DNA of 64,000 nt from NCBI RefSeq assembly GCF_035942955.1, contig NZ_DASZCQ010000160.1, positions 1 to 64,000 of the forward strand, read 5' to 3'. Position numbers and translations under genes: made by a program. Source of the stretch: DASYTH01 sp035942955. Lineage in GTDB: Bacteria; Actinomycetota; Actinomycetes; Mycobacteriales; Pseudonocardiaceae. Shown one piece after another: positions 1 through 8,934 of the stretch. How positions within the stretch are numbered: position 1 is the stretch's first letter; each line of letters begins with the position of its first letter. Below the pieces are notes generated by a model, which was given only the letters and a program-made list of their open reading frames with translations, was not told where the DNA came from and searched no databases.

Positions 1-155
1 GCCAACGTCCGCTCATACCGACTGTGCACCCGCGACGAACAGCCACCACACTGCGGGCACCGCGCCGACACCGCCGCCGGCACGGCCCGAATACACACCC
101 GAGCATCGCTCGCATCGACCGACTCCAACACCAGATTTCCCAGGTGCGGCAACAC
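1..155 (-). CDS. ISL3-family transposase, N-terminal part (runs off window edge)
   Basis: Only the first 51 codons lie in the window. The translation begins VLPHLGNLVLESVD from a GTG at 155 and contains CPQCGGCSSRVHSRYERTLA, the N-terminal zinc-finger signature of ISL3 transposases (CPxCG followed by SRVHSRY). An in-frame TGA lies upstream near 210, so the gene cannot start much earlier. The catalytic DDE domain would lie beyond the left edge, so completeness cannot be judged. Family call is strong, start codon is moderate. Confidence 0.7.
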   Translation of the reverse strand, partial: MLPHLGNLVLESVDASDARVCIRAVPAAVSARCPQCGGCSSRVHSRYERTL

Positions 156-548
156 ATCCCGCAGATGCTGGCAACCGCCAGAGTTACATAACCAAGATCA
201 TCTCGCCACATGAGTGTCTAGTATGGACACACGCCGCAGGTCGAAGGGCCAACTTCGATCACGAAAATTGGGCCAGATCCAGTTCACACGGACAAACCAT
301 ACGTGGCTTGAGCCACCATCACGCTCCGGCGCCCAAATGGTTTTGATGCTTTATCGGCCGTGCCCCAGTTGGCGGATATCGGGAAAGATGATCTGATTCC
401 TCGATTCGGCGGCGAGCCATGGGGAATAGAGTCAGGCTGGTGGTATGTTTTGATGGATAAATTCTAATTGCTTCACTAAGCGGTTTTTCGGCGGAGGGCA
501 ACTATTCCGACCGCGTTCTATTTCCGATGAAAAGACGAGGACCTTGAC
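156..548. other. Non-coding or decayed sequence between ISL3 and IS5 elements
   Basis: No convincing intact gene. A stretch at about 313-468 on the plus strand reads through 51 codons with protein-like composition (ending GIESGWWYVLMDKF) but is preceded by an in-frame TGA and has no good start, so it may be the tail of a broken gene. GC content is visibly lower than in the housekeeping regions. The remainder shows nothing recognisable. Confidence 0.3.
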
Positions 549-550
549 TA

Positions 551-1451
551 AAGGTTGTCCCGTAACGGTGTCGGGGCTTGATCGTTGATCATGGTGTGGA
601 GCAGGTGATCAGCGCGGATCGGCCGGAGTGGGTGCCGGTGTTCACGGGTCTGTCGGTTCGGCAGTTTCGGAGGTTGGTGCGGATCGTGGCTGCTCGAGGT
701 GGTGAGCAGACCGGTACTGGTCGCCGGTGGGGCCTGTCGCTGGCCGATCGAGTGCTGCTGGTGGCTGTGTATTACCGCACCAACCTGACGTTTCGGCAGG
801 TTGCGTTGTTGTTCGGGATCTCCAAGTCCGCGGCGAACCGGGTGGTAGATCATCTCGCGCCGCTGCTGGCGCTTGCGCCGGTGACCAGCAAACACAGCCC
901 CGAGACCGTGCTGATCGTCGACGGGACGTTGGTGCCCACGCACGACCGGAGTATGTCGGCCTCGTCGAAGAACTATCGGTACTCGGTGAACCTGCAGGTC
1001 GTGATCGACGCCAACACCCGCTTGACGGTAGCGGTGGGCAAACCCACGCCGGGCAATCGCCACGACTGCCGCGCCTACACCGACTCCGGTGTCGACCAGC
1101 AGTGCCTGGGCGCGCACGTGATGGCCGACGGCGGCTACCAAGGCAACCCCGAGGTGGTCATGCCCTATCGCAAGCCGCGCGAGGGTGAACCGTCGCTGCC
1201 GCGGTGGAAAGAGGATCTCAACACCGTCCACAAGAGCGTTCGTGCCCGGGTCGAGCATGCCTTGGCGCACCTGAAGTCCTGGAACATCCTGCGTAACTGC
1301 CGACGCAAACGCCAGGGCGTCTACTACGCCACCCGAGGCGTCGCACAGATGCGCAACCTGGCCATGACCGGCTGATCGACCCGATCGGCAACAGAACATG
1401 GCCACCGATCTCACCGCTGAACCACCCTCTTGATCATTACCGGACAACCTT
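551..1451 (+). mobile_element. IS5-family insertion sequence (complete)
   Basis: The element is 901 bp, bounded by perfect 10-bp inverted repeats AAGGTTGTCC (551-560) and GGACAACCTT (1442-1451); the similarity extends inward (GTCCCGTAACG against GTCCGGTAATG). TA is duplicated on both sides (549-550 and 1452-1453), and joining the flanks restores CTAG, the usual target of this IS5 branch. It encodes one transposase at 578-1375. Near-intact ends and one open gene suggest a recent insertion. Confidence 0.85.
578..1375 (+). CDS. IS5-family transposase (DDE_Tnp_4 type)
   Basis: A 265-residue transposase filling the IS5 element. The N-terminal part (about 20-95) is a helix-turn-helix domain (LTFRQVALLFGISKSAANRV). 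The catalytic DDE domain follows: LIVDGTLVPTHDR carries the first Asp, VMADGGYQGN the second Asp, and RARVEHALAHLKSWNILRNC the Glu-containing C-terminal helix. All three acidic positions are present, so the enzyme is probably active. The start used is TTG at 578; a GTG slightly downstream is possible. No frameshift or stop interrupts it. Confidence 0.88.
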   Translation: MIVDHGVEQVISADRPEWVPVFTGLSVRQFRRLVRIVAARGGEQTGTGRRWGLSLADRVLLVAVYYRTNLTFRQVALLFGISKSAANRVVDHLAPLLALAPVTSKHSPETVLIVDGTLVPTHDRSMSASSKNYRYSVNLQVVIDANTRLTVAVGKPTPGNRHDCRAYTDSGVDQQCLGAHVMADGGYQGNPEVVMPYRKPREGEPSLPRWKEDLNTVHKSVRARVEHALAHLKSWNILRNCRRKRQGVYYATRGVAQMRNLAMTG

Positions 1452-1454
1452 TAG

Positions 1455-1651
1455 TTCGCACTAGTTGGATTCTTCGCTCGACCGGTCCTACCGAGCCACG
1501 ATCGGTGCGTTCGACCGCTCGCCGCCGGGTGAGAAGGCTCATTGGTATTCAGATCCCGACGCGGATCCCTACTGAGCTTGAGGCAGCCAACAGGATAGGT
1601 GAAGAGGCGGGCCAAGGCTGGTGGGCCGTGGCCCCCTCGCGCGGTCAGTGA
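1455..1651 (+). other. Possible decayed coding sequence right of IS5
   Basis: Two short stretches in different frames look protein-like: one with GAFDRSPPGEKAHWYSDPDA ending at a stop near 1572, and one with LEAANRIGEEAGQGWWAVAP ending at the TGA at 1649-1651. Two frames with the same flavour suggest a frameshifted gene end, perhaps one interrupted by the IS5 insertion. No family is recognised and this may be chance. Confidence 0.25.
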
Positions 1652-1656
1652 TCATC

Positions 1657-3873
1657 TCAGCCACGGATCACGCGTACGCTGCGGATAGTGACGTCGGTTG
1701 ATCCGCCATTGTAGATGCGGAAATCCATTGCTCCTAGCTGTGCGCCGCGGAACGATGCGTCTGTCAGGCTGAAGATAGCGGTCTTCAGCGCACCGGAGTT
1801 CGTGTTCGTGACCGTCGGCGTGGAGGCCGTCGCGGTGGTTGCCGTACTGTATTGCAAGCGCCATTGCGCAGTGCCAATGTCACGATAATTGACGGCGATC
1901 TTGAAGATCCGTTCGGTCGGCGGCGCATATCGGCTGTCCACGTCAAAGTAGATGTAATCGTTGCCGCTCGCGTGATCGGTTCGTCGCGCGAAGTAAGTGA
2001 CGGCCGGTTGGGTGGATCCGCCCTCGCCGACTCTGCAGAAGCCGTACTGGTCCGGAGCCCACGTGTGCTGCTCGGTCAGTATCGTTCGTCCGCCAGGTGC
2101 GACGTCTCGTTGCAAGAGGAACTTCTCATAGTTGTGGTAGCGGCGCGTGCCATTGTAACAATCGTCGTAGAACATCTGCAGCACGGCCCAGGCATCGGGT
2201 GACTCGTCAACCGGATAACCTGCGCTCTGGCGGAAGTAATCACGCAGCGCCGCGAATCGCGGATTCGCCGCATCATTAGTGCCCGTCCGCAGCTCATGCG
2301 GGAAGATCGCCCAGTTGTGACCTCTGCGTAGCATGTTCAGCACGGCCATACGGTAGTACTCGTAGTTTTCGAACTCACCATCGTTGTTCTCATCCGGTAT
2401 GACGAGACGAGCGATCTCGAACTCGTTGCCGTAATAGGACATACCTTCGCGGCCCATCTCATGGATCGTCTGGGCCGTCAGATAGTAGTGAACCTGCGGA
2501 GGCTGCGCACCGAGCGGAGTCGGCTGGACGACCTCGAGAGTCTGACCGATGCGTGGCTGACTCAAATGCGCTGACACGCTCTCACCGTTTCCTTCACGCA
2601 GTTGTGTTCCCAATGTCAGAAGCGCGTAGTCGTTGACCCAGTCCGTCTCGGCCGATCCGGCGGCGCCGGGCAGGTCCCAGGTGCCGCCATGCGTCCATAC
2701 GACCTTCTTCACACCTAGCGCGGTGACCCATGCGTCGATGATGTCCTTCGCATAGGTCCTGAGGATCTCCGGGGTCAAGCCCTTATTGGCCGCATCGTTG
2801 TAGACATCGGCCGGCATCCAGAACTCGCCAGCGTTGAACGTGGTCGCGTAGGCGTACTTGACGCGCTCATCGGTGCGATATTTACTGAACATCTCGACGA
2901 TGAAACGCTTAACCTCAGCGCGCGGACATGGCTCCCACAGCGCCAAGCCCCATCGCTCAGAACCGTTATTAATCACTGTGACCGGTGTACCGGCGGCAGC
3001 GCACTTATCGAGTATCCACTGCGGTGCATGCCAGTTGCCGTTGTTGTCCACCGTTCCCAATATCGTCCAAATGAGCGCGGTCTGGCCCACAGCCGCGAGC
3101 TGATTCAAGCTATATGAGAACGTACCGCTGATGCTCTCGATTCTATCCCACCGATAGGTCCCTTCGGCCGGATTGAGATCACGCCAGAATGCTCCCACCC
3201 AATGCATATCGGTGGTCGGACTCCAGTTGATCGCCCGCCCCCAGATCTGATTCAGCCCACCGTAGCGACTCTGGGCAGGGTATCGCGACGGCAATGCCCA
3301 ATACTCGCCATTGCGAACTTCCACCGTCGGCGGTGCAGGCACGGACATCCCAACCGTCCAGGTCTGATTTGGACTCCCCTTGCAATCGAAGATGAGCGCC
3401 AGCCCACCATCAGACAGTTCACTGCGCTGAATGTCGAGGCAGCGGCCGCTCGGCACATGGACAAAGCGATACTCGCCTACAATCGCGGTGCTCTGTCTCA
3501 CCCACCGTTGCGCGGCGGTACTACTGCAGGTCATCTGCTCCAGGCCAGTACTGTTAGCAGTACCGCCGCCCACCGTTTGAACGCACTTGCCGCTGTTCTG
3601 TGCGATCAACTGAATCTGGCCGTTACCGACGTCCCGCAACGTCCAGTTCTGATTGGACGCGGTAGTGCAATGCCACTGCTCGATCACCGCACCGTCATGA
3701 ATCGCTTGCGGACCGCCGCGAACATCCAGGCATTTACCCGAGTGTTTGACTATCAACGGCTCCGGAAGCAGATCAGTCCGGAAAGTGTTCGCAGCCACCG
3801 CGGTCGGCACACCGGTCGAACCAGCCAGCACAGCAAGCGTTGCACTCAGCACTAAGCATAACCGTCGTCTCAT
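1657..3873 (-). CDS. Secreted ricin-lectin / glycoside-hydrolase-like protein
   Basis: A 738-residue exported protein. Residues 1-28 are a Sec signal peptide (RRR, then a hydrophobic stretch, AVA cleavage site). Residues 35-175 are a ricin-type beta-trefoil with three QxW repeats (QNW 75, QRW 122, QTW 170), a carbohydrate-binding module. Residues about 185-590 look like a TIM-barrel glycosidase (FWRDLNPAEGTYRWDRIE; candidate catalytic glutamates in FNAGEFW near 350 and in YYGNEFE), then a C-terminal beta-rich region about 640-738 that may bind sugar. The start at 3873 is chosen because AAGGGG lies upstream and the signal peptide begins there; an upstream in-frame extension lacks sense for an exported protein. 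Likely degrades an extracellular polysaccharide; substrate unknown. Confidence 0.75.
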   Translation of the reverse strand: MRRRLCLVLSATLAVLAGSTGVPTAVAANTFRTDLLPEPLIVKHSGKCLDVRGGPQAIHDGAVIEQWHCTTASNQNWTLRDVGNGQIQLIAQNSGKCVQTVGGGTANSTGLEQMTCSSTAAQRWVRQSTAIVGEYRFVHVPSGRCLDIQRSELSDGGLALIFDCKGSPNQTWTVGMSVPAPPTVEVRNGEYWALPSRYPAQSRYGGLNQIWGRAINWSPTTDMHWVGAFWRDLNPAEGTYRWDRIESISGTFSYSLNQLAAVGQTALIWTILGTVDNNGNWHAPQWILDKCAAAGTPVTVINNGSERWGLALWEPCPRAEVKRFIVEMFSKYRTDERVKYAYATTFNAGEFWMPADVYNDAANKGLTPEILRTYAKDIIDAWVTALGVKKVVWTHGGTWDLPGAAGSAETDWVNDYALLTLGTQLREGNGESVSAHLSQPRIGQTLEVVQPTPLGAQPPQVHYYLTAQTIHEMGREGMSYYGNEFEIARLVIPDENNDGEFENYEYYRMAVLNMLRRGHNWAIFPHELRTGTNDAANPRFAALRDYFRQSAGYPVDESPDAWAVLQMFYDDCYNGTRRYHNYEKFLLQRDVAPGGRTILTEQHTWAPDQYGFCRVGEGGSTQPAVTYFARRTDHASGNDYIYFDVDSRYAPPTERIFKIAVNYRDIGTAQWRLQYSTATTATASTPTVTNTNSGALKTAIFSLTDASFRGAQLGAMDFRIYNGGSTDVTIRSVRVIRG

Positions 3874-4280
3874 AAGAAACCCCTTGCTCAACCTACATGT
3901 GTGGTAACGGCCACCGGGCAGTGACAGGACCGGAGCCGGCCACCCAAACCGGAGATCCACTACACTTACTCCTGCCAGGACGCGGTCTTTTGTCCAGTCC
4001 TCAAGCTTGATCTTCTGTCCCTTCACCATGGTTGGTGTCCTCGTGGCGGGCCGGGCGTTTATATAGTTCGCTGGCGGCCAGGACACACGCGTCCCAGTCG
4101 ATGCCGCCACCTGGAGCCCGGGCGAGGCAGCTCGAGCAACTACGACGGACTGCTGTTGTCCTCCGAGGACCTTGACGTCCTGTTCGGCGATTCACTTGCT
4201 CCTTTCCTCGGTCTGCTCCCTCCCGGCGCCGACCGATCGTGAGCCGTCATGTCCAGTCGGGCACGACGTGACAAGCTGCG
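3874..4280. other. Intergenic region between two secreted-protein genes
   Basis: About 400 bp without a secure gene. On the minus strand an ATG at 4029 with GAGGA upstream opens MVKGQKIKLEDW, which loosely resembles the start of TerD-fold proteins, but the frame runs straight into the secreted protein downstream. It could be a truncated gene or chance. Nothing else is seen. Confidence 0.3.
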
Positions 4281-4910
4281 TTAGCCCATCCTGAGTCGCC
4301 ATCCTTCAAGGGAAGTCGGCGCATTGGCGGAGCCTCGCTGAACGCCAATTGCGTCACACCCGGGAACGCCAGGGAAGAGAATTCGGATCCGGTATGTCGT
4401 GAGGTCATATGTGACATCGAAGCCATCGACGCCGTATTCGCCGATCAGCCGACCACCGGGCGGAACCGGGCCGGTGGCGGAGACGCCGGTTGCGGTGGTT
4501 CTGCTCACCACGATCATGGTGCTCACATTGATAGTAAGAAAGTCGCGCACCGGTATGGCGGTTCCGACGGTGAAATGGAGCGAAAACGTCACTGACCGGG
4601 TGGAAGTGAAGGTCCCAGTGATCGTGCTATCTGTAGCGTTGATGACCACCTTGCTTTCGGACACCTGGAAGGTGGGCGTGGCGGAGACCAGTGAATACCG
4701 GGTCTCCGTCCAAGTCTTCCCAACCGGGATGATCACCGGAATCCACGGTGCCGGGAACGGGCAGTGCCAAAATGCGTTCTCGGCATGAGCCGTGCCAGGG
4801 GTGAGCGGGATTGCCAGAGTCGAAGCAATCATGCACGTTGTCATGAAAGCCCAGAACCGCGCTCGCCGTGTGTTGGGTCTGCCTCTTGCGGTTACGCTCG
4901 TTATTGACAT
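4281..4910 (-). CDS. Secreted hypothetical protein
   Basis: A 209-residue protein of unknown function. The N-terminus (arginine-rich, then a hydrophobic segment, then PGTAHAEN) is a signal peptide with cleavage after AHA near residue 42. The mature part is rich in Thr, Ser and Val with alternating hydrophobic residues, consistent with a beta-sandwich; there are two cysteines (near the mature N-terminus in FWHCPF and near the C-terminus in PGCDAIG) that could form a disulfide. The start at 4910 has GGGAGGA immediately upstream. It lies divergent from the AfsR-type regulator. No family recognised. Confidence 0.65.
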   Translation of the reverse strand: MSITSVTARGRPNTRRARFWAFMTTCMIASTLAIPLTPGTAHAENAFWHCPFPAPWIPVIIPVGKTWTETRYSLVSATPTFQVSESKVVINATDSTITGTFTSTRSVTFSLHFTVGTAIPVRDFLTINVSTMIVVSRTTATGVSATGPVPPGGRLIGEYGVDGFDVTYDLTTYRIRILFPGVPGCDAIGVQRGSANAPTSLEGWRLRMG

Positions 4911-5193
4911 TGGTCCTCCCGTGGACTTGTGCGCGTTGTCCCCAGCCGTGCCGGCTCCGGGGTGGCGGATTGAGTGCCACTGGGCCCAGGCCACGATGCC
5001 CAGGCGTGACACGGGCTGGCGCCTTGCTTAGCATGACCCGTGCCGTTACCTGTCCAGCCCGGCGGTGATCGATGACTGCAAATGATCTTCCTCCTTCCCG
5101 GACGCGTACGAACAGGGTGGGGCAGCGGGCTCGACAGACGCCTTGCCAGATCCTTGCCAGCTGTCGAGCGGTGACGGCCACCGGGACTTCCTG

Positions 5194-8016
5194 TTGAAGT
5201 TCCGGCTGTTGGGCGCGCTGGAGGTAGAACACGGCGGGCGACGGGTGGTTCTGGACCGTCGTCGAGAGCGTTGCCTGCTAGGTGTTTTGCTGCTCGCCTC
5301 CGGTCGCACGGTGTCGGTGGACCGGCTGCTCGAACTGCTCTGGGAAGAAAACCCGTCCCGGACCGCGCGGGCTAGCCTGCACAGCCACGTCTCGCGGCTG
5401 CGAAGCCGTCTGGACCCCGAGGGGGATGGGCGTTTCGGGGTCCAGTTGGCCCACACCGACGGTGGCTACCTGATCCAGGTGGACCGGGAACAGGTCGACG
5501 CCCATCGGTTCCGCTTGCTCGTTGACCGCGCGGTGAAACTTACCGACCATGAGGAACGGGCCCGGCTGATTCGTCAGGCCCTGGCGTTGTGGCGAGGACC
5601 GATCCTGTTGGACGTGGCATCGGATCGGCTTCGTGAACGGGTGGGCGCGGAGTTGATGGAGTTACGCAGCACCGCTGCCGAGACGATGTTCGAAGCCGAG
5701 CTTGCCTGTGGGCGCCACCAGGATATTGTCGGCGAGTTGACCTCATGGGTGGCCGAGTTCCCGTTTCGGGAACGGCTGGTCGCGTCGCTGATGCTGGCGT
5801 TGTACCGGTCCGGTCGCCATACCGAATCATTAATCGTCTACGAGCGGACGCGGGACCGACTCCGTGACTCGCTCGGCCTCGATCCTTGTCCGGAGCTCCA
5901 ACGGCTACACGGCCGGATCCTGCGACACGACATCGACCTGTCGGCCGCGGCGCCCCCCGTCAGCGAGCCGCGAAACCCGCCGCGACAGTTGCCCACGCAC
6001 ACTCCGCGCTTTGTGGGCCGCACCGAGGAGCTTCGTCAGCTCACGGCGCTGTTGGACACCACGACCCGGTCCGGCGATCCTGTGGTGATTTCGGCGGTCA
6101 ACGGCACCGCTGGGATCGGCAAGACCGCCCTGGCGTTGCACTGGGCCCACCATGTCGCCGATTGGTTTCCCGACGGCCAGTTGTACGTGAATCTCAGGGG
6201 CTTTGACCCCACCGGCACTCCCGTGCAGCCCGCCGAGGCGATTCGCGGCTTCCTGGATGCCTTCGCCGTTCCGCCGGAGCGGATCCCGGTCAACCTGGAC
6301 GCTCAGGCGGCGCTGTACCGCAGCCTGCTGGCCGTCCGCCGGGTGTTGGTGGTCCTGGACAACGCGCGCGACGTCGACCAGGTCCGGCCACTGTTACCCG
6401 GTAGCGCCAGCTGCCGGGTGGTGATCACCAGCCGCAACCAACTGTCCAGCCTGGTCACCCAGGAAGGCGCCCGCCCGATCACCCTCGACGTCCTGGATGC
6501 CGACGAGGCGGGCGCCCTGCTGGTCAGCCGGCTCGGTCACAACCGGGTCACCGCCGAGCCGGACGTCGTAGCGGAGCTGATCGACCATTGCGCCCGGTTG
6601 CCCCTCGCGCTGGCCATCGTGGCCGCCCGGGGCGCACTGAATCCGGGCGTACCCCTACGAGTCCTCGCCGATGAACTCCGCGACGAGCAGGTCCGCCTGG
6701 ACGCGCTGGACGCTGGCGACCCCACCACCAGCGTTCGCACCGTGTTCTCCTGGTCCTACCAGCACCTCAGCACCAGCGCGGCGCGGACGTTCTGCCTGCT
6801 GGGAGTGCACCCCGGCCCGGATATCTCATTGCCGGCCGTCGCCAGCCTGGCCGGCGTCGAGCTGCGGGCGGCGCGTGCAGCAGTGGACGAACTGACCCGC
6901 GCGCACCTGGTCACCCAACGCTCCCCAGGGCGGTTCGCATTCCACGACCTACTGCGCGCCTACGCCGCCGAACAGGCCCACACCCAACACACCGATACCG
7001 AGCGACACAGCGCAGCACACCGAGTTCTAGATCACTACCTGCACACCGCACACGCCGCCGCCCTGCTGCTCCACCCGCGCTGGTACCGCGAGCCCCTGGC
7101 CGCCCCACAACCCGGGGTGACGCTGGAGAATCTCGCCGACCTCGGACAGTCGTTGGCCTGGTTCGAAACCGAATACCCCGTACTGCTCGCCGTCACCAAG
7201 CTGGCCGTCGCCACCGGACATGACCATGCCTGGCAACTGCCCTGGACACTCGTGGAGTTCTTCGAGCGGCGGGGCCACTGGCACGACTGGGTTGCCACCC
7301 ACGCCACCGCACTGGCCACCGCGCGCCGCCATCAAGATCAGCGCGGGCAGGCCCATGCCCACAGCGGTCTCGGCCGCGCCTATCCCTGGCTCGGTCGCCG
7401 CGACGAGGCACACGCCCACTTCAGGCAGGCCCTGAGCCTGTTCGAACAGCTCGGCGACCTGGCCGGCCAGGCAGACACCCACCTCGACTGCGGTTGGATG
7501 CTCGGTCATCACGACCTCTACGAGCAGGCGCTTCACCACGCCCAGCGGGCTCTCACCCTGTCTCAGAATGCGGGCTACCGCCACGGACAGGCCCACGCCC
7601 TCAACAACCTCGGCTGGTACCACGCGCTGATCGGCGACCACCAGCAAGCCCTCACCCATTGCGAACAGTCTCTTGCCGGCTGCCGGAAGCTCGGCGACCG
7701 CCGCGGCGAAGCCTACGCACTCGATAGCCTCGCCTTCGCGCACTACCACCTCGGCCACCACCAACAGGCCATCGCCTACTACCACCAAGCCCTCACCCTG
7801 GAGCGAGAACTAGGCGACCACTACGGCGAAGCCACCGTTCTCACACATCTCGGCGAGACCTACCACGCCACGACCGACTGGGATGCGGCCCGTGCCGCCT
7901 GGCAACAGGCCCTGGCCATCCTCGATCAACTCGGCCACAACATGAGAGCAAGCCGCGGCTATCCCACCGCAGACCAGATTCGCATCAAACTCGCCAGCCT
8001 CGACCAGCCGACGTGA
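5194..8016 (+). CDS. AfsR/SARP-family transcriptional regulator (BTAD, NB-ARC, TPR)
   Basis: A large regulator of about 940 residues in the AfsR class that often governs secondary metabolism in actinomycetes. It begins with an OmpR-like winged helix (KFRLLGALEVEHGGRRVVL, about 1-95), then a bacterial transcriptional activation domain (about 95-245), an NB-ARC ATPase with a P-loop NGTAGIGKTALAL near residue 306, then at least five tetratricopeptide repeats at the C-terminus, each with the DxxGxAxAHxxLG pattern. The start is uncertain: TTG at 5194 gives the family-typical KFRLLG start with GGGA seven bases upstream; TTG at 5143 adds 17 residues. No biosynthetic cluster adjoins it directly; the AurF-type operon is 10 kb away. 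Intact. Confidence 0.88.
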   Translation: MKFRLLGALEVEHGGRRVVLDRRRERCLLGVLLLASGRTVSVDRLLELLWEENPSRTARASLHSHVSRLRSRLDPEGDGRFGVQLAHTDGGYLIQVDREQVDAHRFRLLVDRAVKLTDHEERARLIRQALALWRGPILLDVASDRLRERVGAELMELRSTAAETMFEAELACGRHQDIVGELTSWVAEFPFRERLVASLMLALYRSGRHTESLIVYERTRDRLRDSLGLDPCPELQRLHGRILRHDIDLSAAAPPVSEPRNPPRQLPTHTPRFVGRTEELRQLTALLDTTTRSGDPVVISAVNGTAGIGKTALALHWAHHVADWFPDGQLYVNLRGFDPTGTPVQPAEAIRGFLDAFAVPPERIPVNLDAQAALYRSLLAVRRVLVVLDNARDVDQVRPLLPGSASCRVVITSRNQLSSLVTQEGARPITLDVLDADEAGALLVSRLGHNRVTAEPDVVAELIDHCARLPLALAIVAARGALNPGVPLRVLADELRDEQVRLDALDAGDPTTSVRTVFSWSYQHLSTSAARTFCLLGVHPGPDISLPAVASLAGVELRAARAAVDELTRAHLVTQRSPGRFAFHDLLRAYAAEQAHTQHTDTERHSAAHRVLDHYLHTAHAAALLLHPRWYREPLAAPQPGVTLENLADLGQSLAWFETEYPVLLAVTKLAVATGHDHAWQLPWTLVEFFERRGHWHDWVATHATALATARRHQDQRGQAHAHSGLGRAYPWLGRRDEAHAHFRQALSLFEQLGDLAGQADTHLDCGWMLGHHDLYEQALHHAQRALTLSQNAGYRHGQAHALNNLGWYHALIGDHQQALTHCEQSLAGCRKLGDRRGEAYALDSLAFAHYHLGHHQQAIAYYHQALTLERELGDHYGEATVLTHLGETYHATTDWDAARAAWQQALAILDQLGHNMRASRGYPTADQIRIKLASLDQPT

Positions 8017-8040
8017 GCTGATGACACGCCCGCGCCCGGC

Positions 8041-8139
8041 GGTACACCGAGGTTCGCCTCCGAGTTCGGCACCGAGATGGACCGGCACGACGTCCTGCGC
8101 GGGTTCCGAGGGATCCTCATGGCGGCCGGACTCAACCCC
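8041..8139 (+). pseudogene. Tyrosine integrase remnant
   Basis: Thirty-three codons in one frame read like the internal part of an actinobacterial phage-type integrase (FASEFGTEMDRHDVLRGF, then AAGL), the stretch that precedes the catalytic HxLR motif in these proteins. No start, and no following catalytic boxes in any frame. Right after the AfsR-type gene, it marks an old integration event. Confidence 0.5.
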
Positions 8140-8520
8140 TGTCCTGCGGAGCACGTGATGGGGGACAACTGTCGAACATCCTGTCTTCGGCAGAAGAGGA
8201 CGTTTCGACAGGATGCGATTCACACGCTGACACAGATCAGTGAGAATCTGTTCACGCATCGCCATCGAGCTACAGGATGGTCCCCCTCGCTGGCAACACG
8301 ATCGTCCCATGACAGCTCCGTGTTGGCGGTTCGGCGCCGCTGGGTGGCTACCCTGCTCGCACCGCACCGGCGCAACGTTGAATCCAACCGGACCTCCTGG
8401 TCAGTCCTTCGAGCCGGCCGCTTCCTGCCGCGCATCGGCCGCCGGCGTCCACAGGCCACCAGCCACCATTGATCACGGCGGCTGTGGTGACCTATCGGCT
8501 CACCAACAAGCGGCGTCGTG
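8140..8520. other. Decayed sequence between integrase and transposase remnants
   Basis: No gene or recognisable motif. Plus-strand frames are open for over 100 codons but their composition is arginine- and serine-rich without domain signatures, as expected of GC-rich noise. Confidence 0.4.
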
Positions 8521-8934
8521 AACCTGCCCATGCCGTCGGGACACGCCATCAGGCAGGACAACGCCGAGTTCGGCGACTTGCTGCGCAAGGGCGCCAAGGC
8601 CCATCCGCGCTGACAGCTGCACGTCGTGCTGGACAACTACCACACCCCCAAGCACCCCGAGATCACCACGTGGCTGGAGAAGAATCCCAGGGCGCACCTG
8701 CACTTCACCCCAAGCTGCGGATCCTGGCTCAACCTCGTCGAGGTCTTCTTCGGCATCATCGCCCGCCAAGCGATCCGGCGCGGGTCGTTCCACAACGTCA
8801 CGGAACTCATCGCCGCGGTCCGCGCTTTCATCGACGGCTGCAACGACCGATGCGACCCCTTCACCTGGACCAAGACCGCCGACGAGATCCTGCCGCACGC
8901 CACCGGTAAACGAGATTTCGATGCGGGACACTAG
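8521..8934 (+). pseudogene. IS630-family transposase, 3' fragment with premature stop
   Basis: The frame carries GHAIRQDNAEFGDLL, then an in-frame TGA at about 8611, then QLHVVLDNYHTPKHP, FTPSCGSWLNLVEVFFGII and a tail PFTWTKTADEIL: the second half of an IS630 DDE transposase including the LDN aspartate and the WLNLVE glutamate. The first half is missing. The sequence ends in GCGGGACACTAG, similar to the end of the second IS630 copy near 17604. The last bases overlap the stop codon of the oxidoreductase on the other strand. Confidence 0.85.

Noticed and set aside
3874..4029. Short TerD-like protein starting at ATG 4029 on the minus strand
   Set aside because: Similarity covers only about ten residues and the frame has no stop before the signal peptide of the next gene.
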